Origin: Streptococcus australis ATCC 700641
Lineage (GTDB): Bacteria > Bacillota > Bacilli > Lactobacillales > Streptococcaceae
Length of the DNA: 64,000 bases
Direction: 5' to 3'
NCBI RefSeq assembly: GCF_000186465.1
Contig: NZ_GL636091.1
Span: forward strand, 1,786,011 to 1,850,010
Shown here piece by piece: positions 50,892-60,066 of the stretch (position 1 is the stretch's first letter; every line of letters starts with the position of its first letter). The notes under the pieces were generated by a model, which saw nothing but the letters and a program-made list of their open reading frames with translations, searched no databases and was not told the DNA's origin. The position numbers and the translations under genes are program-made.

Positions 50892-52793
50892 CTATTTTTT
50901 TGTTTTAGACACATTGGAACGAAGTTTTCGTTTCACTTTCCATACACTAGCTCCAAGAGCTGGTAAGGTGAAGGTCAAGGTTTGTGGATAATCTTTCCAT
51001 AATCCCTCTTGAGTCTTCACTTCCTGGTTGTGCTCTTTCCAGACACCTCCCCATTTCTCTAATTCTGTATTCCAAATTTCTTCATAGACCCCAGCAACAG
51101 GGACGCCGACCGTAAAGTCCTTGCGCTCTACTGGTGCCATATTAAAGATACAAAGCAGATGATTTCCTTTGGTATCCTTACGAGTAAAGGTCAAGACACT
51201 TTGATCTCGGTTGTCTGCATCAATAATCTCAATGCCATCATAGCTATCATCAATTTCCCACAACATCTTGTTGTCTTTGTAGAATTGATTGAGCTGTGAA
51301 GTAAACTCTTGCATCTTGCGATTCATGTCATCGTCCAGATTAGACCATTCTAGCTGTTCTTCAGACTTCCATTCTAAGAATTGACCGAACTCTGAACCCA
51401 TGAAGAGCAATTTCTTACCTGGATGACAAATCTGATAGGTCAAGAGATTGCGCAAGCCAGCGAACTGGTTGTAGCGATCTCCCCACATCTTATGCATGAG
51501 ACTCTTCTTCCCGTGGACCACTTCATCGTGAGAGAAAGGTAACAAGAAGTTTTCAGAGAAGGCATACATAAAACTAAAGGTCACCAAGTTGAAATCAAAT
51601 TTCCGGTAAATAGGATCTTCCTCGTAGAAGCGAAGAATATCATTCATCCATCCCATATTCCACTTGTAGTCAAATCCTAAACCACCATACTCTTCTGGAC
51701 CAGTGATTTTGGTGCCAGATGAACTTTCCTCAGCTACCATGATGACATCCGGATGTTCTGATTTAATCACAGCATTCATCCGCTTAAGGAAATGGATCCC
51801 CTCATAGTTGAGATTTCCACCATCAATATTTGGTGTCCATGGTCCACTATCATAGTCTAAGTAAAGCATGTTGCTGACCGCATCGACCCGAATTCCATCC
51901 AAATGATAAAACTCAATCCAGAACTTCACACTAGAAATGAGGAAGGATTGAACCTGATTTTTACCTAGGTCGAAGTTCAAAGCTCCCCAGCCATAGTTGT
52001 GGGCACGATGGTGATCCTGGTATTCAAAGGTTGGTGTTCCATCGTAATAAGCCAAGGCATCATCATTGATGGTAAAGTGTCCCGGTACCCAGTCCACAAT
52101 CACCCCAATGTTATTCAAGTGACAAGCTTCCACGAAATCTTGAAACTCTTCCGGTGTTCCGTAGGTATGCTCTAAGGCAAAGTAACCCATCAATTGATAG
52201 CCCCAACTAAGCCCAAGCGGGTGAGCCATCACCGGCATGAACTCCACATGGGTATAGTTCATTTTTACCAAGTAAGGAATCAAGTCTTCCTTCAACTGAG
52301 CAAATGAATAGGGACTTCCATCTTCATTTCGTTTCCAAGAACCGGCATGAACTTCATAAATATTTACTGGACGAGATCTAAAGCCAAGTTTTCTCCGTCT
52401 CGCCATCCAGAGTCCATCTTTCCATTTCCGCTCAGGAATCTCCGTAATGACTGCTCCAGTACCCGGACGTTTTTCCATGCGGACTGCTAAAGGATCCACC
52501 TTCATCAAGCGGTGGCCATTTTGTCTTGTAACATGGAACTTATAGATATCGCCAACTTGAGGTGCAGTTGTAAAAACTTCCCAAACACCAGCTTCGTTTC
52601 GCACCATAGGAATTTCATTTTCTTCCCATTGGGTAAAATCACCTACTAGGTGTACTGCCTGAGCATTTGGAGCCCATACACGGAAACTATACCCTTCCAC
52701 ACCATCTACTTGCTCTTTATGAGCCCCTAGATAATGTTGAAGATGAAAGTTCTCCCCAGTTCCAAATGTATACAATGCTTGTTTCGTATCCAT
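50892..52793 (-). CDS. glgB: 1,4-alpha-glucan branching enzyme
   Basis: Introduces alpha-1,6 branches. 633 residues: N-terminal CBM48 ([20 protein letters not shown]) and a GH13 barrel with the four conserved regions, including [21 protein letters not shown] (nucleophile Asp), MVAEESSS (acid Glu) and [19 protein letters not shown], followed by a beta-sandwich C-domain. Preceded by a promoter with a cre site just downstream of the start point. First gene of the glycogen operon; 117 nt separate it from glgC. Confidence 0.96.
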   Translation of the reverse strand: MDTKQALYTFGTGENFHLQHYLGAHKEQVDGVEGYSFRVWAPNAQAVHLVGDFTQWEENEIPMVRNEAGVWEVFTTAPQVGDIYKFHVTRQNGHRLMKVDPLAVRMEKRPGTGAVITEIPERKWKDGLWMARRRKLGFRSRPVNIYEVHAGSWKRNEDGSPYSFAQLKEDLIPYLVKMNYTHVEFMPVMAHPLGLSWGYQLMGYFALEHTYGTPEEFQDFVEACHLNNIGVIVDWVPGHFTINDDALAYYDGTPTFEYQDHHRAHNYGWGALNFDLGKNQVQSFLISSVKFWIEFYHLDGIRVDAVSNMLYLDYDSGPWTPNIDGGNLNYEGIHFLKRMNAVIKSEHPDVIMVAEESSSGTKITGPEEYGGLGFDYKWNMGWMNDILRFYEEDPIYRKFDFNLVTFSFMYAFSENFLLPFSHDEVVHGKKSLMHKMWGDRYNQFAGLRNLLTYQICHPGKKLLFMGSEFGQFLEWKSEEQLEWSNLDDDMNRKMQEFTSQLNQFYKDNKMLWEIDDSYDGIEIIDADNRDQSVLTFTRKDTKGNHLLCIFNMAPVERKDFTVGVPVAGVYEEIWNTELEKWGGVWKEHNQEVKTQEGLWKDYPQTLTFTLPALGASVWKVKRKLRSNVSKTKK

Positions 52794-52815
52794 TCACTCA
52801 CCTCTCTCGCTTTTA

Positions 52816-52829
52816 TGTAAGCGCTTCCT
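52816..52829. promoter_or_regulatory. Catabolite-responsive element (cre) at glgB
   Basis: TGTAAGCGCTTCCT matches the CcpA consensus TGNAANCGNWNNCW at every position. It lies just downstream of the predicted start site of glgB, a position used for repression by CcpA. Confidence 0.85.
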
Positions 52830-52838
52830 ATTAGTATT

Positions 52839-52867
52839 ATTCTACTATAAATAGTTGAAATATTCAA
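52839..52867 (-). promoter_or_regulatory. glgBCDA promoter
   Basis: TTGAAT at 52867-52862, 17-nt spacer, TAGAAT at 52844-52839 on the minus strand, about 40 nt upstream of the glgB start. Confidence 0.75.
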
Positions 52868-53123
52868 GATTTTTTCTTGAATAATACGATGAAAATTTAT
52901 GAAAAGAATTTGAAACTTCCATTATTTCTCTGAAATTTCCTAAAATAGATTCATAATTGTTCAGCTTTCAAACTATCTTTCCAATATTATACTATAAAAA
53001 TAAGTGTAATTAAAGCTATTTCCGAAATTTTTTAGAAAATTTAGATTTTTTGTTTTGATATAACGACAACAACTCCATTTTTGTTCAGCTACTTCATTTA
53101 AAGAAACAAATAGACGTTTAAAA
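52868..53123. other. AT-rich intergenic region with no gene seen
   Basis: Between the glgB promoter and the ptsI terminator. No convincing open frame, tRNA, riboswitch core or repeat shared with the rest of the window was found. Confidence 0.5.
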
Positions 53124-53160
53124 CAAAAAAGCTACCACCTCTTCAAAGGTGATAACTTTT
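53124..53160 (-). terminator. ptsI terminator
   Basis: TATCACCT/AGGTGGTA stem around TTGAAG on the minus strand followed by TTTTTT, about 20 nt beyond the ptsI stop. Confidence 0.88.
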
Positions 53161-53179
53161 ATCAGATTTTTAACATCAA

Positions 53180-54913
53180 TTAGTCTACGTTCACGTATTC
53201 TTTAGAAAGTTCAAGCACTTCTTCCATGGTTGAACATTCAGTAAGAGCACGATTAGCGTATTCTTGCATCTTAGCTGTGTCAAGTTTCTTCATCAAGCTA
53301 CGTGTACGAAGGACAGATGTAGCTGACATTGAGAACTCATCCAAGCCCATTCCGACAAGAAGTGGAACAGCAGTTTGGTCACCAGCCATCTCACCACACA
53401 TACCAGCCCATTTACCTTCAGCGTGAGCTGCTTTGATCACATTGTTAATCAAACGAAGGATCGATGGGTTATATGGTTGGTAAAGGTATGAAACTTGTTC
53501 GTTCATACGGTCAGCAGCCATTGTGTATTGGATCAAGTCGTTTGTACCAATTGAGAAGAAATCAACTTCTTTGGCAAATTGGTCAGCCAACATCGCTGCA
53601 GCTGGGATTTCAATCATGATCCCTACTTCGATGTCGTCAGCAACGGCAACACCTTCAGCAACCAATTTCGCTTTTTCTTCTTCCAGAATACCTTTAGCTG
53701 TACGGAACTCTGTCAACAAAGCAACCATTGGGAACATGATCCGCAATTTACCGTGAACAGATGCACGAAGCAAAGCACGCAATTGTGTACGGAACATTTG
53801 GTTACCTGTTTCAGAGATAGAGATACGCAAAGCACGGTAACCCAAGAATGGGTTCATTTCTTTAGGAAGATCGAAGTAAGGAAGTTCTTTATCCCCACCG
53901 ATATCCATTGTACGAACGACAACAGGTTTACCGTTCATACCTTCAAGAACTGCTTTGTAAGCTTCGTATTGGTCGTCTTCAGTTGGGAAATCTTGAGAAT
54001 CCATGTACAAGAATTCTGTACGGTAGAGACCAACAGCTTCTGCACCATTTTCGTTCACACCTTCAACGTCTTTAGGTGTACCGATGTTAGCTGCCAACTC
54101 AAAGTGTTTACCATCTGCAGTCACTGTTTTCGCATCTTTAAGGAGAGCCCATTCAGCTTTTTGTTTCGCATAAGCTTCACCAGCTGCTTTAAAGGTTGCA
54201 ATTTGTTCTTCACTTGGGTTGATGACTACTTCACCAGTGATTCCAGATACAGCCAAAACATCACCATCTTTTACAAGATCGGTAATGTTGTTTGTACCAA
54301 GAACAGCTGCGATTTCAAGTGTACGAGCCATGATGGCTGAGTGACTGGTACGGCCACCAATGTTTGTAACAAAAGCTTTAACAAACTGTTTGTTCAATTG
54401 AGCTGTATCTGATGGAGTCAAGTCATGCGCAACCACGATTGCTTCTTCATTGATCGTCGCTGGGTTTGGCAATTTCTTACCAAGTAAGTTTGCAAGAACA
54501 CGTTTGGTCACGTCGCGAATATCTGCCGCACGTTCTTGCATGTATGGGTTATCTTCCATTCCTTCAAAGATGGTGATAAACATGTCTGTGATTTCTTTCA
54601 ATCCAGCCTCAGCATTCACCTTCTTCGTGCGAATCGTTTCCTTGATCTGACCAACCATTTCAGGGTCAGAAAGAACCATCATGTGAGCATCAAATACTTG
54701 TGCCGCTTCCTCACCAAGGCTCGCTACTGCATTCTCCCGAATAAGAGAAAGCTCGTTTTGTGAAGCTTCAAGAGCTGCATCCAAACGAGCTTCTTCTGCA
54801 TTTGTATCTTCAACTGAGATTGTATCAAATGACAAGTCGGGTTGAACAAGTAGATATGCCTTAGCAACGGCAACACCATCAGATGCTGCAATTCCTTTAA
54901 GCATTTCTGTCAT
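53180..54913 (-). CDS. ptsI: Phosphotransferase system enzyme I
   Basis: Takes phosphate from phosphoenolpyruvate and passes it to HPr, powering PTS sugar uptake. 577 residues. HPr-binding helical domain at the N-terminus, the phosphohistidine in [20 protein letters not shown] near residue 191, and the PEP-binding barrel with [20 protein letters not shown] and [20 protein letters not shown]. It starts 2 nt after the ptsH stop. Highly biased codon use, as expected for an abundant protein. Confidence 0.98.
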   Translation of the reverse strand: MTEMLKGIAASDGVAVAKAYLLVQPDLSFDTISVEDTNAEEARLDAALEASQNELSLIRENAVASLGEEAAQVFDAHMMVLSDPEMVGQIKETIRTKKVNAEAGLKEITDMFITIFEGMEDNPYMQERAADIRDVTKRVLANLLGKKLPNPATINEEAIVVAHDLTPSDTAQLNKQFVKAFVTNIGGRTSHSAIMARTLEIAAVLGTNNITDLVKDGDVLAVSGITGEVVINPSEEQIATFKAAGEAYAKQKAEWALLKDAKTVTADGKHFELAANIGTPKDVEGVNENGAEAVGLYRTEFLYMDSQDFPTEDDQYEAYKAVLEGMNGKPVVVRTMDIGGDKELPYFDLPKEMNPFLGYRALRISISETGNQMFRTQLRALLRASVHGKLRIMFPMVALLTEFRTAKGILEEEKAKLVAEGVAVADDIEVGIMIEIPAAAMLADQFAKEVDFFSIGTNDLIQYTMAADRMNEQVSYLYQPYNPSILRLINNVIKAAHAEGKWAGMCGEMAGDQTAVPLLVGMGLDEFSMSATSVLRTRSLMKKLDTAKMQEYANRALTECSTMEEVLELSKEYVNVD

Positions 54914-54915
54914 GT

Positions 54916-55179
54916 TTATGCCAATCCTTCTTTTTCCATTGTTTCAGCGATTGCTGCAAGAGCGTCATCAGCATCAGCACCTTCAGCTGAGATTACAACG
55001 TCAGCTCCTTGACCAACACCCAGGCTCATAACACCCATGATTGATTTCAAGTTAACTGATTTACCTTTGTATTCAAGAGTAATATCTGAAGCAAATTTGC
55101 TAGCAGTTTGAACCAACAAAGTTGCTGGACGTGCGTGGATACCTGTTTCTGCCACGATGTGGAAATCTTTAGAAGCCAT
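54916..55179 (-). CDS. ptsH: Phosphocarrier protein HPr
   Basis: Relays phosphate from enzyme I to the sugar-specific EIIs. When phosphorylated on Ser46 it acts with CcpA on cre sites such as that at glgB. 87 residues: the active histidine in [20 protein letters not shown] (His15) and the regulatory serine in [20 protein letters not shown] (Ser46). Start ATG with AAGGAG upstream, a strong promoter and a short leader with a symmetric element. Co-transcribed with ptsI. Confidence 0.98.
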   Translation of the reverse strand: MASKDFHIVAETGIHARPATLLVQTASKFASDITLEYKGKSVNLKSIMGVMSLGVGQGADVVISAEGADADDALAAIAETMEKEGLA

Positions 55180-55210
55180 AGTTTGACTCTCCTTTTATAA
55201 TTAGTTTTGA

Positions 55211-55225
55211 GTTATCTGTGATAAC
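55211..55225. promoter_or_regulatory. Symmetric element in the ptsH leader
   Basis: GTTATC-TGT-GATAAC, a perfect 6-bp inverted repeat about 10-20 nt after the predicted start point. It could be an operator or a small RNA hairpin. Confidence 0.45.
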
Positions 55226-55239
55226 CCTTACAATTTGCT

Positions 55240-55268
55240 ATTATATCATCTTCTCCAATATTTTTCAA
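55240..55268 (-). promoter_or_regulatory. ptsHI promoter
   Basis: TTGAAA at 55268-55263, 17-nt spacer, TATAAT at 55245-55240 on the minus strand, about 60 nt upstream of ptsH. Confidence 0.9.
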
Positions 55269-55478
55269 GATTTTTATCACACACTTACTGAAAATACTTA
55301 CAGGAAGCACTCAATTTTTCTATTCTTTTGGACTACTTTTTTACTTTCTTCTATTAAATAAATAGAATTGGTTTCATGGACACAGTATATAGAATTTTAG
55401 GAAAAACAACTAAATTACTTTGACTTAAAAAACCTATATTTTATCACGTTTTCCTTAATTTTCACCAATCCTTACAAT

Positions 55479-55533
55479 ACTACATATTGTGGTATCTTTC
55501 AGAATAGTTAATTTATATGCACAATATTTAGTT
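55479..55533 (+). promoter_or_regulatory. Pair of probable NrdR boxes upstream of nrdH
   Basis: ACTACATATTGTGGT at 55479-55493 and GCACAATATTTAGTT at 55519-55533 share, in opposite orientation, the core CACAATATnTAGT. This resembles the NrdR box that represses ribonucleotide reductase genes. They lie just upstream of the nrdH -35, with centres about 40 bp apart. 55269-55478 shows nothing else. Confidence 0.6.
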
Positions 55534-55540
55534 AAAACTC

Positions 55541-55569
55541 TTGACAAGAAAAAACCTTTTGTTTATACT
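55541..55569 (+). promoter_or_regulatory. nrd operon promoter
   Basis: TTGACA at 55541-55546, 17-nt spacer, TATACT at 55564-55569, 40 nt before the nrdH start. Confidence 0.9.
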
Positions 55570-55608
55570 AGATACAGATTTATGAATTTAGAGGAGTTAG
55601 ATCACACT

Positions 55609-55827
55609 ATGGTGACAATTTATTCAAAAAATAATTGCGTTCAATGTAAAATGACCAAACGTTTTTTAGATACCAATCACGTTGAATACCGTGAAATTAA
55701 TCTAGATGAGCAACCTGAGTTTGTAGACCATGTAAAGAATCTTGGTTTCAATGCTGCACCGGTTATCCAGACTGCTGATGAAGTCTTCTCTGGATTCCAA
55801 CCAGCTAAACTCAAAAAATTATCTTAA
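55609..55827 (+). CDS. nrdH: Glutaredoxin-like protein NrdH
   Basis: Supplies electrons to the class Ib ribonucleotide reductase. 72 residues from ATG at 55609; the longer open frame upstream covers the promoter and NrdR boxes and is not coding. Active site CVQC in VTIYSKNNCVQCKMTKRFLD, thioredoxin-fold end NAAPVIQTADEVFSGFQPAK. GGAG lies 12 nt upstream, slightly far. First gene of nrdH-nrdE-DUF4238-nrdF. Confidence 0.95.
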   Translation: MVTIYSKNNCVQCKMTKRFLDTNHVEYREINLDEQPEFVDHVKNLGFNAAPVIQTADEVFSGFQPAKLKKLS

Positions 55828-55849
55828 TACTGTTAAACAGGATCTGATC

Positions 55850-55938
55850 GGTCTAGGGATTTCACCACTGTAGAAAGCTACTACGGTGTTCCCTGGCCCT
55901 TTTACTTGTACAGGGGAGCTTGCCTCCCCTTTGTTTTT
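55850..55938 (+). promoter_or_regulatory. Structured nrdH-nrdE intercistronic region
   Basis: Two predicted hairpins: a long one at 55850-55898 (CTAGGGA…CACC with GGTG…TCCCTGG) and a strong GC stem AGGGGAG/CTCCCCT at 55912-55930, followed by TTTGTTTTTG. The second looks like an intrinsic terminator or attenuator 21 nt before the nrdE start. Confidence 0.65.
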
Positions 55939-55958
55939 GAATTAGAAAAAGGAACATT

Positions 55959-58118
55959 ATGGGATTAAAATCACTTGAAGACGTAACCTACTTCCGTCTT
56001 AATAATGAAATCAACCGTCCAGTAAACGGTCAAATCATGCTTCATAAAGATAAAGAAGCCTTGGATGCCTTCTTCAAAGAAAACGTTGTGCCAAATACCA
56101 TGGCCTTCGATTCAATAACGGATAAAATCAACTACCTTATTGAACACAACTATATCGAAACAGCCTTCATTCAGAAGTACCGTCCTGATTTTTTGGAAGA
56201 ATTGGCCCAATTTATCAAAGATCAAAACTTCCAATTCAAGTCCTTCATGGCTGCCTATAAATTCTATAACCAGTACGCTCTGAAAACAAATGATGGAGAA
56301 TACTATCTCGAAAGCATGGAAGACCGCGTCTTCTTCAACGCTCTCTATTTTGCGGATGGAAATGAAGACATTGCAAAGGACATCGCAAACGAAATCATCC
56401 ACCAACGCTACCAACCAGCTACTCCTTCATTCTTAAATGCTGGACGTGCCCGCCGTGGAGAATTGGTCTCCTGTTTCTTGATCCAAGTAACCGATGACAT
56501 GAATGCGATCGGACGCTCTATCAACTCTGCCCTTCAACTTTCTCGTATCGGTGGTGGGGTTGGGATTTCCCTCAGCAACCTTCGTGAAGCTGGAGCACCG
56601 ATCAAGGGCTATGAAGGAGCTGCTTCTGGGGTCGTTCCTGTTATGAAACTCTTTGAAGATAGCTTCTCTTATTCAAACCAATTGGGTCAACGCCAAGGGG
56701 CTGGGGTGGTTTACCTCAACGTCTTCCACCCAGACATCATCGCCTTCCTTTCTACTAAGAAAGAGAATGCCGATGAAAAGATTCGGGTTAAGACCCTTTC
56801 ACTTGGTGTCGTCGTACCAGACAAATTCTATGAGTTGGCTCGTAAGAATGAAGAAATGTACCTCTTCAGCCCATATTCTGTAGAGCGTGAATACGGAGTA
56901 CCATTCAACTACATCGACATCACTGAAAAATACGATGAGTTGGTCGCTAATCCAAATATCCGCAAGACAAAAATCAAGGCGCGTGATTTGGAAACTGAAA
57001 TTTCTAAATTGCAACAAGAATCTGGTTACCCTTATGTAGTCAACATCGATACTGCTAACCGGGCAAACCCAGTTGATGGGAAGATCATCATGAGTAACTT
57101 GTGTTCAGAAATCCTCCAGGTTCAAGAACCAAGCTTGATCAACGATGCCCAAGAATTCATTAAAATGGGGACAGATGTCTCCTGTAACCTTGGTTCAACC
57201 AACGTGGTCAACATGATGACCTCACCTGACTTTGGTCGTTCCATTCGTGCCATGGTTCGTGCCTTGACCTTTGTAACCGATAGTTCTCACATCGTCGCTG
57301 TTCCTACTATCGACCATGGAAACAGCCAAGCGCATACATTCGGACTTGGAGCCATGGGACTTCACAGCTATCTTGCCCAACAATTGATCGAATACGGCTC
57401 ACCTGAGTCTGTTGAGTTTACGAGCATCTACTTCATGCTTATGAACTACTGGACCCTCGTAGAATCAAACAACATCGCGCGTGAACGGGGTATTACCTTC
57501 CACAACTTTGAAAAATCAGACTATGCCAACGGTAGCTACTTCGATAAGTACACGACTGGAGAGTTTGTTCCACAATCTGATCGCGTCAAAGAACTCTTTA
57601 AAGATATCTTCATTCCAAGTGCAGAAGATTGGGCAGAATTGCGTGCGAAGGTTCAAGCAGATGGTCTTTACCACCAAAACCGCTTGGCTGTGGCACCAAA
57701 TGGTTCTATCAGCTACATCAATGATGTATCTGCTTCTATCCACCCAATCACACAACGGATTGAAGAACGTCAAGAAAAGAAAATCGGGAAGATCTACTAT
57801 CCTGCTGCAGGATTATCAACAGATACCATTCCTTACTACACTTCTGCTTACGACATGGATATGCGGAAAGTGATTGATGTCTACGCTGCTGCAACTGAGC
57901 ACGTAGACCAAGGGCTCTCACTGACTCTCTTTATGCGCAGTGACATTCCAAAAGGTCTTTATGAATGGAAAACTGAAAACAAACAAACCACTCGTGACTT
58001 GTCTATCCTTCGCAACTATGCCTTTAATAAGGGAATCAAGTCTATCTACTACGTCCGTACCTATACAGATGATGGTGGGGAAGTCGGTGCTAACCAATGT
58101 GAAAGCTGTGTGATTTGA
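55959..58118 (+). CDS. nrdE: Class Ib ribonucleoside-diphosphate reductase alpha subunit
   Basis: Reduces ribonucleotides to deoxyribonucleotides under aerobic conditions. 719 residues. Substrate-site cysteine in RRGELVSCFLIQVTDDMNAI, GGGVGISLSNLREAGAPIKG, and the active-site cysteine partner in MSNLCSEILQ. The C-terminal CxxC shuttle QCESCVI hands electrons from NrdH. AAAGGAAC precedes the ATG. It is followed after 6 nt by an unrelated AT-rich gene rather than by nrdF. Confidence 0.97.
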   Translation: MGLKSLEDVTYFRLNNEINRPVNGQIMLHKDKEALDAFFKENVVPNTMAFDSITDKINYLIEHNYIETAFIQKYRPDFLEELAQFIKDQNFQFKSFMAAYKFYNQYALKTNDGEYYLESMEDRVFFNALYFADGNEDIAKDIANEIIHQRYQPATPSFLNAGRARRGELVSCFLIQVTDDMNAIGRSINSALQLSRIGGGVGISLSNLREAGAPIKGYEGAASGVVPVMKLFEDSFSYSNQLGQRQGAGVVYLNVFHPDIIAFLSTKKENADEKIRVKTLSLGVVVPDKFYELARKNEEMYLFSPYSVEREYGVPFNYIDITEKYDELVANPNIRKTKIKARDLETEISKLQQESGYPYVVNIDTANRANPVDGKIIMSNLCSEILQVQEPSLINDAQEFIKMGTDVSCNLGSTNVVNMMTSPDFGRSIRAMVRALTFVTDSSHIVAVPTIDHGNSQAHTFGLGAMGLHSYLAQQLIEYGSPESVEFTSIYFMLMNYWTLVESNNIARERGITFHNFEKSDYANGSYFDKYTTGEFVPQSDRVKELFKDIFIPSAEDWAELRAKVQADGLYHQNRLAVAPNGSISYINDVSASIHPITQRIEERQEKKIGKIYYPAAGLSTDTIPYYTSAYDMDMRKVIDVYAAATEHVDQGLSLTLFMRSDIPKGLYEWKTENKQTTRDLSILRNYAFNKGIKSIYYVRTYTDDGGEVGANQCESCVI

Positions 58119-58124
58119 TTACTT

Positions 58125-58973
58125 ATGGTTACAAAAAAACAACATTATTATCCAAGAAGCTTACTTAAACATTTTGCTGATAATACAAGTAAGTTTCATG
58201 TTTATAATTGCATTGCTAATATGGAACAATATGTCCACTATGAAAGTATATGTTACAAGAAATATACCTACGAAGAAAAAAGATCAGATAATCGTATTAT
58301 TGTTGATAATATTCTTGAAAATAAGCTTAGTAGATTTGAAGGGGAGATTTCTGAAATAGTTGAACATATCGTATTATCAAGAAAACCATGTACCTTAAAT
58401 CAAAGCGAAATTGAAACAATCTGGAAATATATGTTTCTCCAAGAAATCAGAACTGACTCTGGCAGAGTAAGGTTAGTATCTAATTTTATTAATCATTTCT
58501 CAGAATCTCGGGGGTTCCCAATTGAATTAGCTGAAATAAAGAACAATCTAGAAAATATTAATATTTTTAATAAAGTAATGAAAAAAGATAAAAATTTAGA
58601 GAGTTTTCTCAGTTTTTTTAAAAAGCCTAAACAAATGAATTTTCATATCTCTATTGGCAATGGATTTCTAACTAGTGATAATCCAGTTGTTTCAACATTC
58701 GGACCTCCAAACATTCCAAATGGATTTCAAATCCTAATGCCTATTTCCCCTTATCTGTGTTTTGAATTCCAAAATAATGAAATGAATTGCTCTGATAATT
58801 TATGGGTGGAAATGACAAATGAGAAATTGCGCTATATTAATGAAGCCACTATTAATACTGCCAACTATTATATAATATCAAATAAACCTTTTAATATTAC
58901 ACATCAAATGTATATTTATAATCGCTTTAAAAATATAAATTGGATACACAACTCTCGTCACTTTAAAAATTAA
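58125..58973 (+). CDS. DUF4238-domain protein inserted between nrdE and nrdF
   Basis: 282 residues with the DUF4238 pattern: an N-terminal KKQHYYPRSLLKHFADNTSK (His-Tyr-x-Pro…Leu-x-x-Phe) and a later GNGFLTSDNPVVSTF block, both conserved in that family of unknown function. No membrane segment. Base composition is visibly more AT-rich and codons more A/T-ending than in nrdE and nrdF, pointing to transfer. The ATG comes 6 nt after the nrdE stop without a Shine-Dalgarno site, so translation would depend on coupling to nrdE. It has no promoter or terminator of its own that can be seen, and nrdF follows with its own AGGAG site. Function unknown; a defence or nucleotide-related role is only a guess. 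Confidence 0.85.
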   Translation: MVTKKQHYYPRSLLKHFADNTSKFHVYNCIANMEQYVHYESICYKKYTYEEKRSDNRIIVDNILENKLSRFEGEISEIVEHIVLSRKPCTLNQSEIETIWKYMFLQEIRTDSGRVRLVSNFINHFSESRGFPIELAEIKNNLENINIFNKVMKKDKNLESFLSFFKKPKQMNFHISIGNGFLTSDNPVVSTFGPPNIPNGFQILMPISPYLCFEFQNNEMNCSDNLWVEMTNEKLRYINEATINTANYYIISNKPFNITHQMYIYNRFKNINWIHNSRHFKN

Positions 58974-58996
58974 AAATTATTTCATAGGAGATTGTC

Positions 58997-59956
58997 ATGC
59001 AAACTTACTACAAAGCCATTAACTGGAATGCCATCGAGGATGTCATCGATAAATCTACTTGGGAAAAGCTAACCGAACAATTCTGGTTGGATACACGTAT
59101 TCCTTTGTCAAACGACTTGGACGACTGGAGAAAGCTTTCTAACAAGGAAAAAGACCTTGTTGGTAAAGTCTTTGGTGGATTGACACTCTTGGATACCATG
59201 CAGTCCGAAACTGGTGTGCAAGCTCTTCGTGCAGATATCCGTACTCCTCATGAAGAAGCTGTCTTTAACAACATCCAATTTATGGAATCTGTCCATGCTA
59301 AGTCCTACTCTTCTATCTTTTCTACCTTGAATACTAAGTCAGAAATCGAAGAGATTTTCGAATGGACCAATACCAATCCCTTCCTTCAAAAGAAGGCAGA
59401 AATCATCAACGAGATCTACCTCAATGGCACTCCTCTAGAAAAGAAAGTAGCCAGCGTCTTCCTTGAAACCTTCCTCTTCTACTCTGGTTTCTTCACACCG
59501 CTCTACTATCTTGGAAACAACAAGTTGGCCAACGTGGCAGAAATCATCAAGTTGATCATTCGGGACGAATCTGTTCACGGAACCTATATCGGCTACAAGT
59601 TCCAACTTGGATTTAACGAATTACCAGAAGAGGAACAAGAAAAACTCAAAGAATGGATGTATGACTTGCTCTACACCCTCTATGAGAATGAAGAAGGCTA
59701 TACAGAGAGCCTCTATGACGGTGTTGGCTGGACAGAGGAAGTCAAGACCTTCCTTCGTTATAACGCTAACAAAGCCCTCATGAACCTGGGACAAGACCCG
59801 CTCTTCCCAGACTCAGCAGATGATGTCAACCCAATCGTCATGAATGGGATCTCAACCGGTACATCCAACCACGACTTCTTCTCTCAAGTCGGAAATGGTT
59901 ACCTTCTCGGTGAAGTAGAAGCCATGCAGGATGACGATTACAACTACGGCCTATAA
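58997..59956 (+). CDS. nrdF: Class Ib ribonucleoside-diphosphate reductase beta subunit
   Basis: Carries the dimanganese or diiron centre and tyrosyl radical. 319 residues. It begins QTYYKAINWNAIEDVIDKST; metal-ligand helices include SEIEEIFEWTN, NNIQFMESVHAKSYSSIFST and LIIRDESVHGTYIGYKFQLG; the C-terminal tail ends AMQDDDYNYGL, which docks into NrdE. AGGAG is placed 6 nt before the ATG. No nrdI gene is visible in the window. Closed by a terminator. Confidence 0.97.
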   Translation: MQTYYKAINWNAIEDVIDKSTWEKLTEQFWLDTRIPLSNDLDDWRKLSNKEKDLVGKVFGGLTLLDTMQSETGVQALRADIRTPHEEAVFNNIQFMESVHAKSYSSIFSTLNTKSEIEEIFEWTNTNPFLQKKAEIINEIYLNGTPLEKKVASVFLETFLFYSGFFTPLYYLGNNKLANVAEIIKLIIRDESVHGTYIGYKFQLGFNELPEEEQEKLKEWMYDLLYTLYENEEGYTESLYDGVGWTEEVKTFLRYNANKALMNLGQDPLFPDSADDVNPIVMNGISTGTSNHDFFSQVGNGYLLGEVEAMQDDDYNYGL

Positions 59957-59962
59957 GACAAA

Positions 59963-59989
59963 AACCTTTCCAGACGGAAAGGTTTTTTT
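59963..59989 (+). terminator. nrdF terminator
   Basis: AACCTTTCC/GGAAAGGTT stem with AGAC loop followed by TTTTTT, 6 nt after the nrdF stop. Confidence 0.93.
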
Positions 59990-60027
59990 GTTGCAATCTT
60001 TTTCTGATTGGAGCTACTTATTTTTTG

Positions 60028-60060
60028 AAAAAAGAGGTTGGACAAACATCCAACCTCTTC
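60028..60060 (-). terminator. alaS terminator
   Basis: GAGGTTGGA/TCCAACCTC stem on the minus strand followed by TTTTTTC, 6 nt past the alaS stop. Confidence 0.92.
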
Positions 60061-60066
60061 TGTTTA

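Noticed and set aside
55489..55608. N-terminal extension of NrdH
   Set aside because: The region contains the promoter and NrdR-like boxes, and NrdH proteins begin at the MVTIYSK position.
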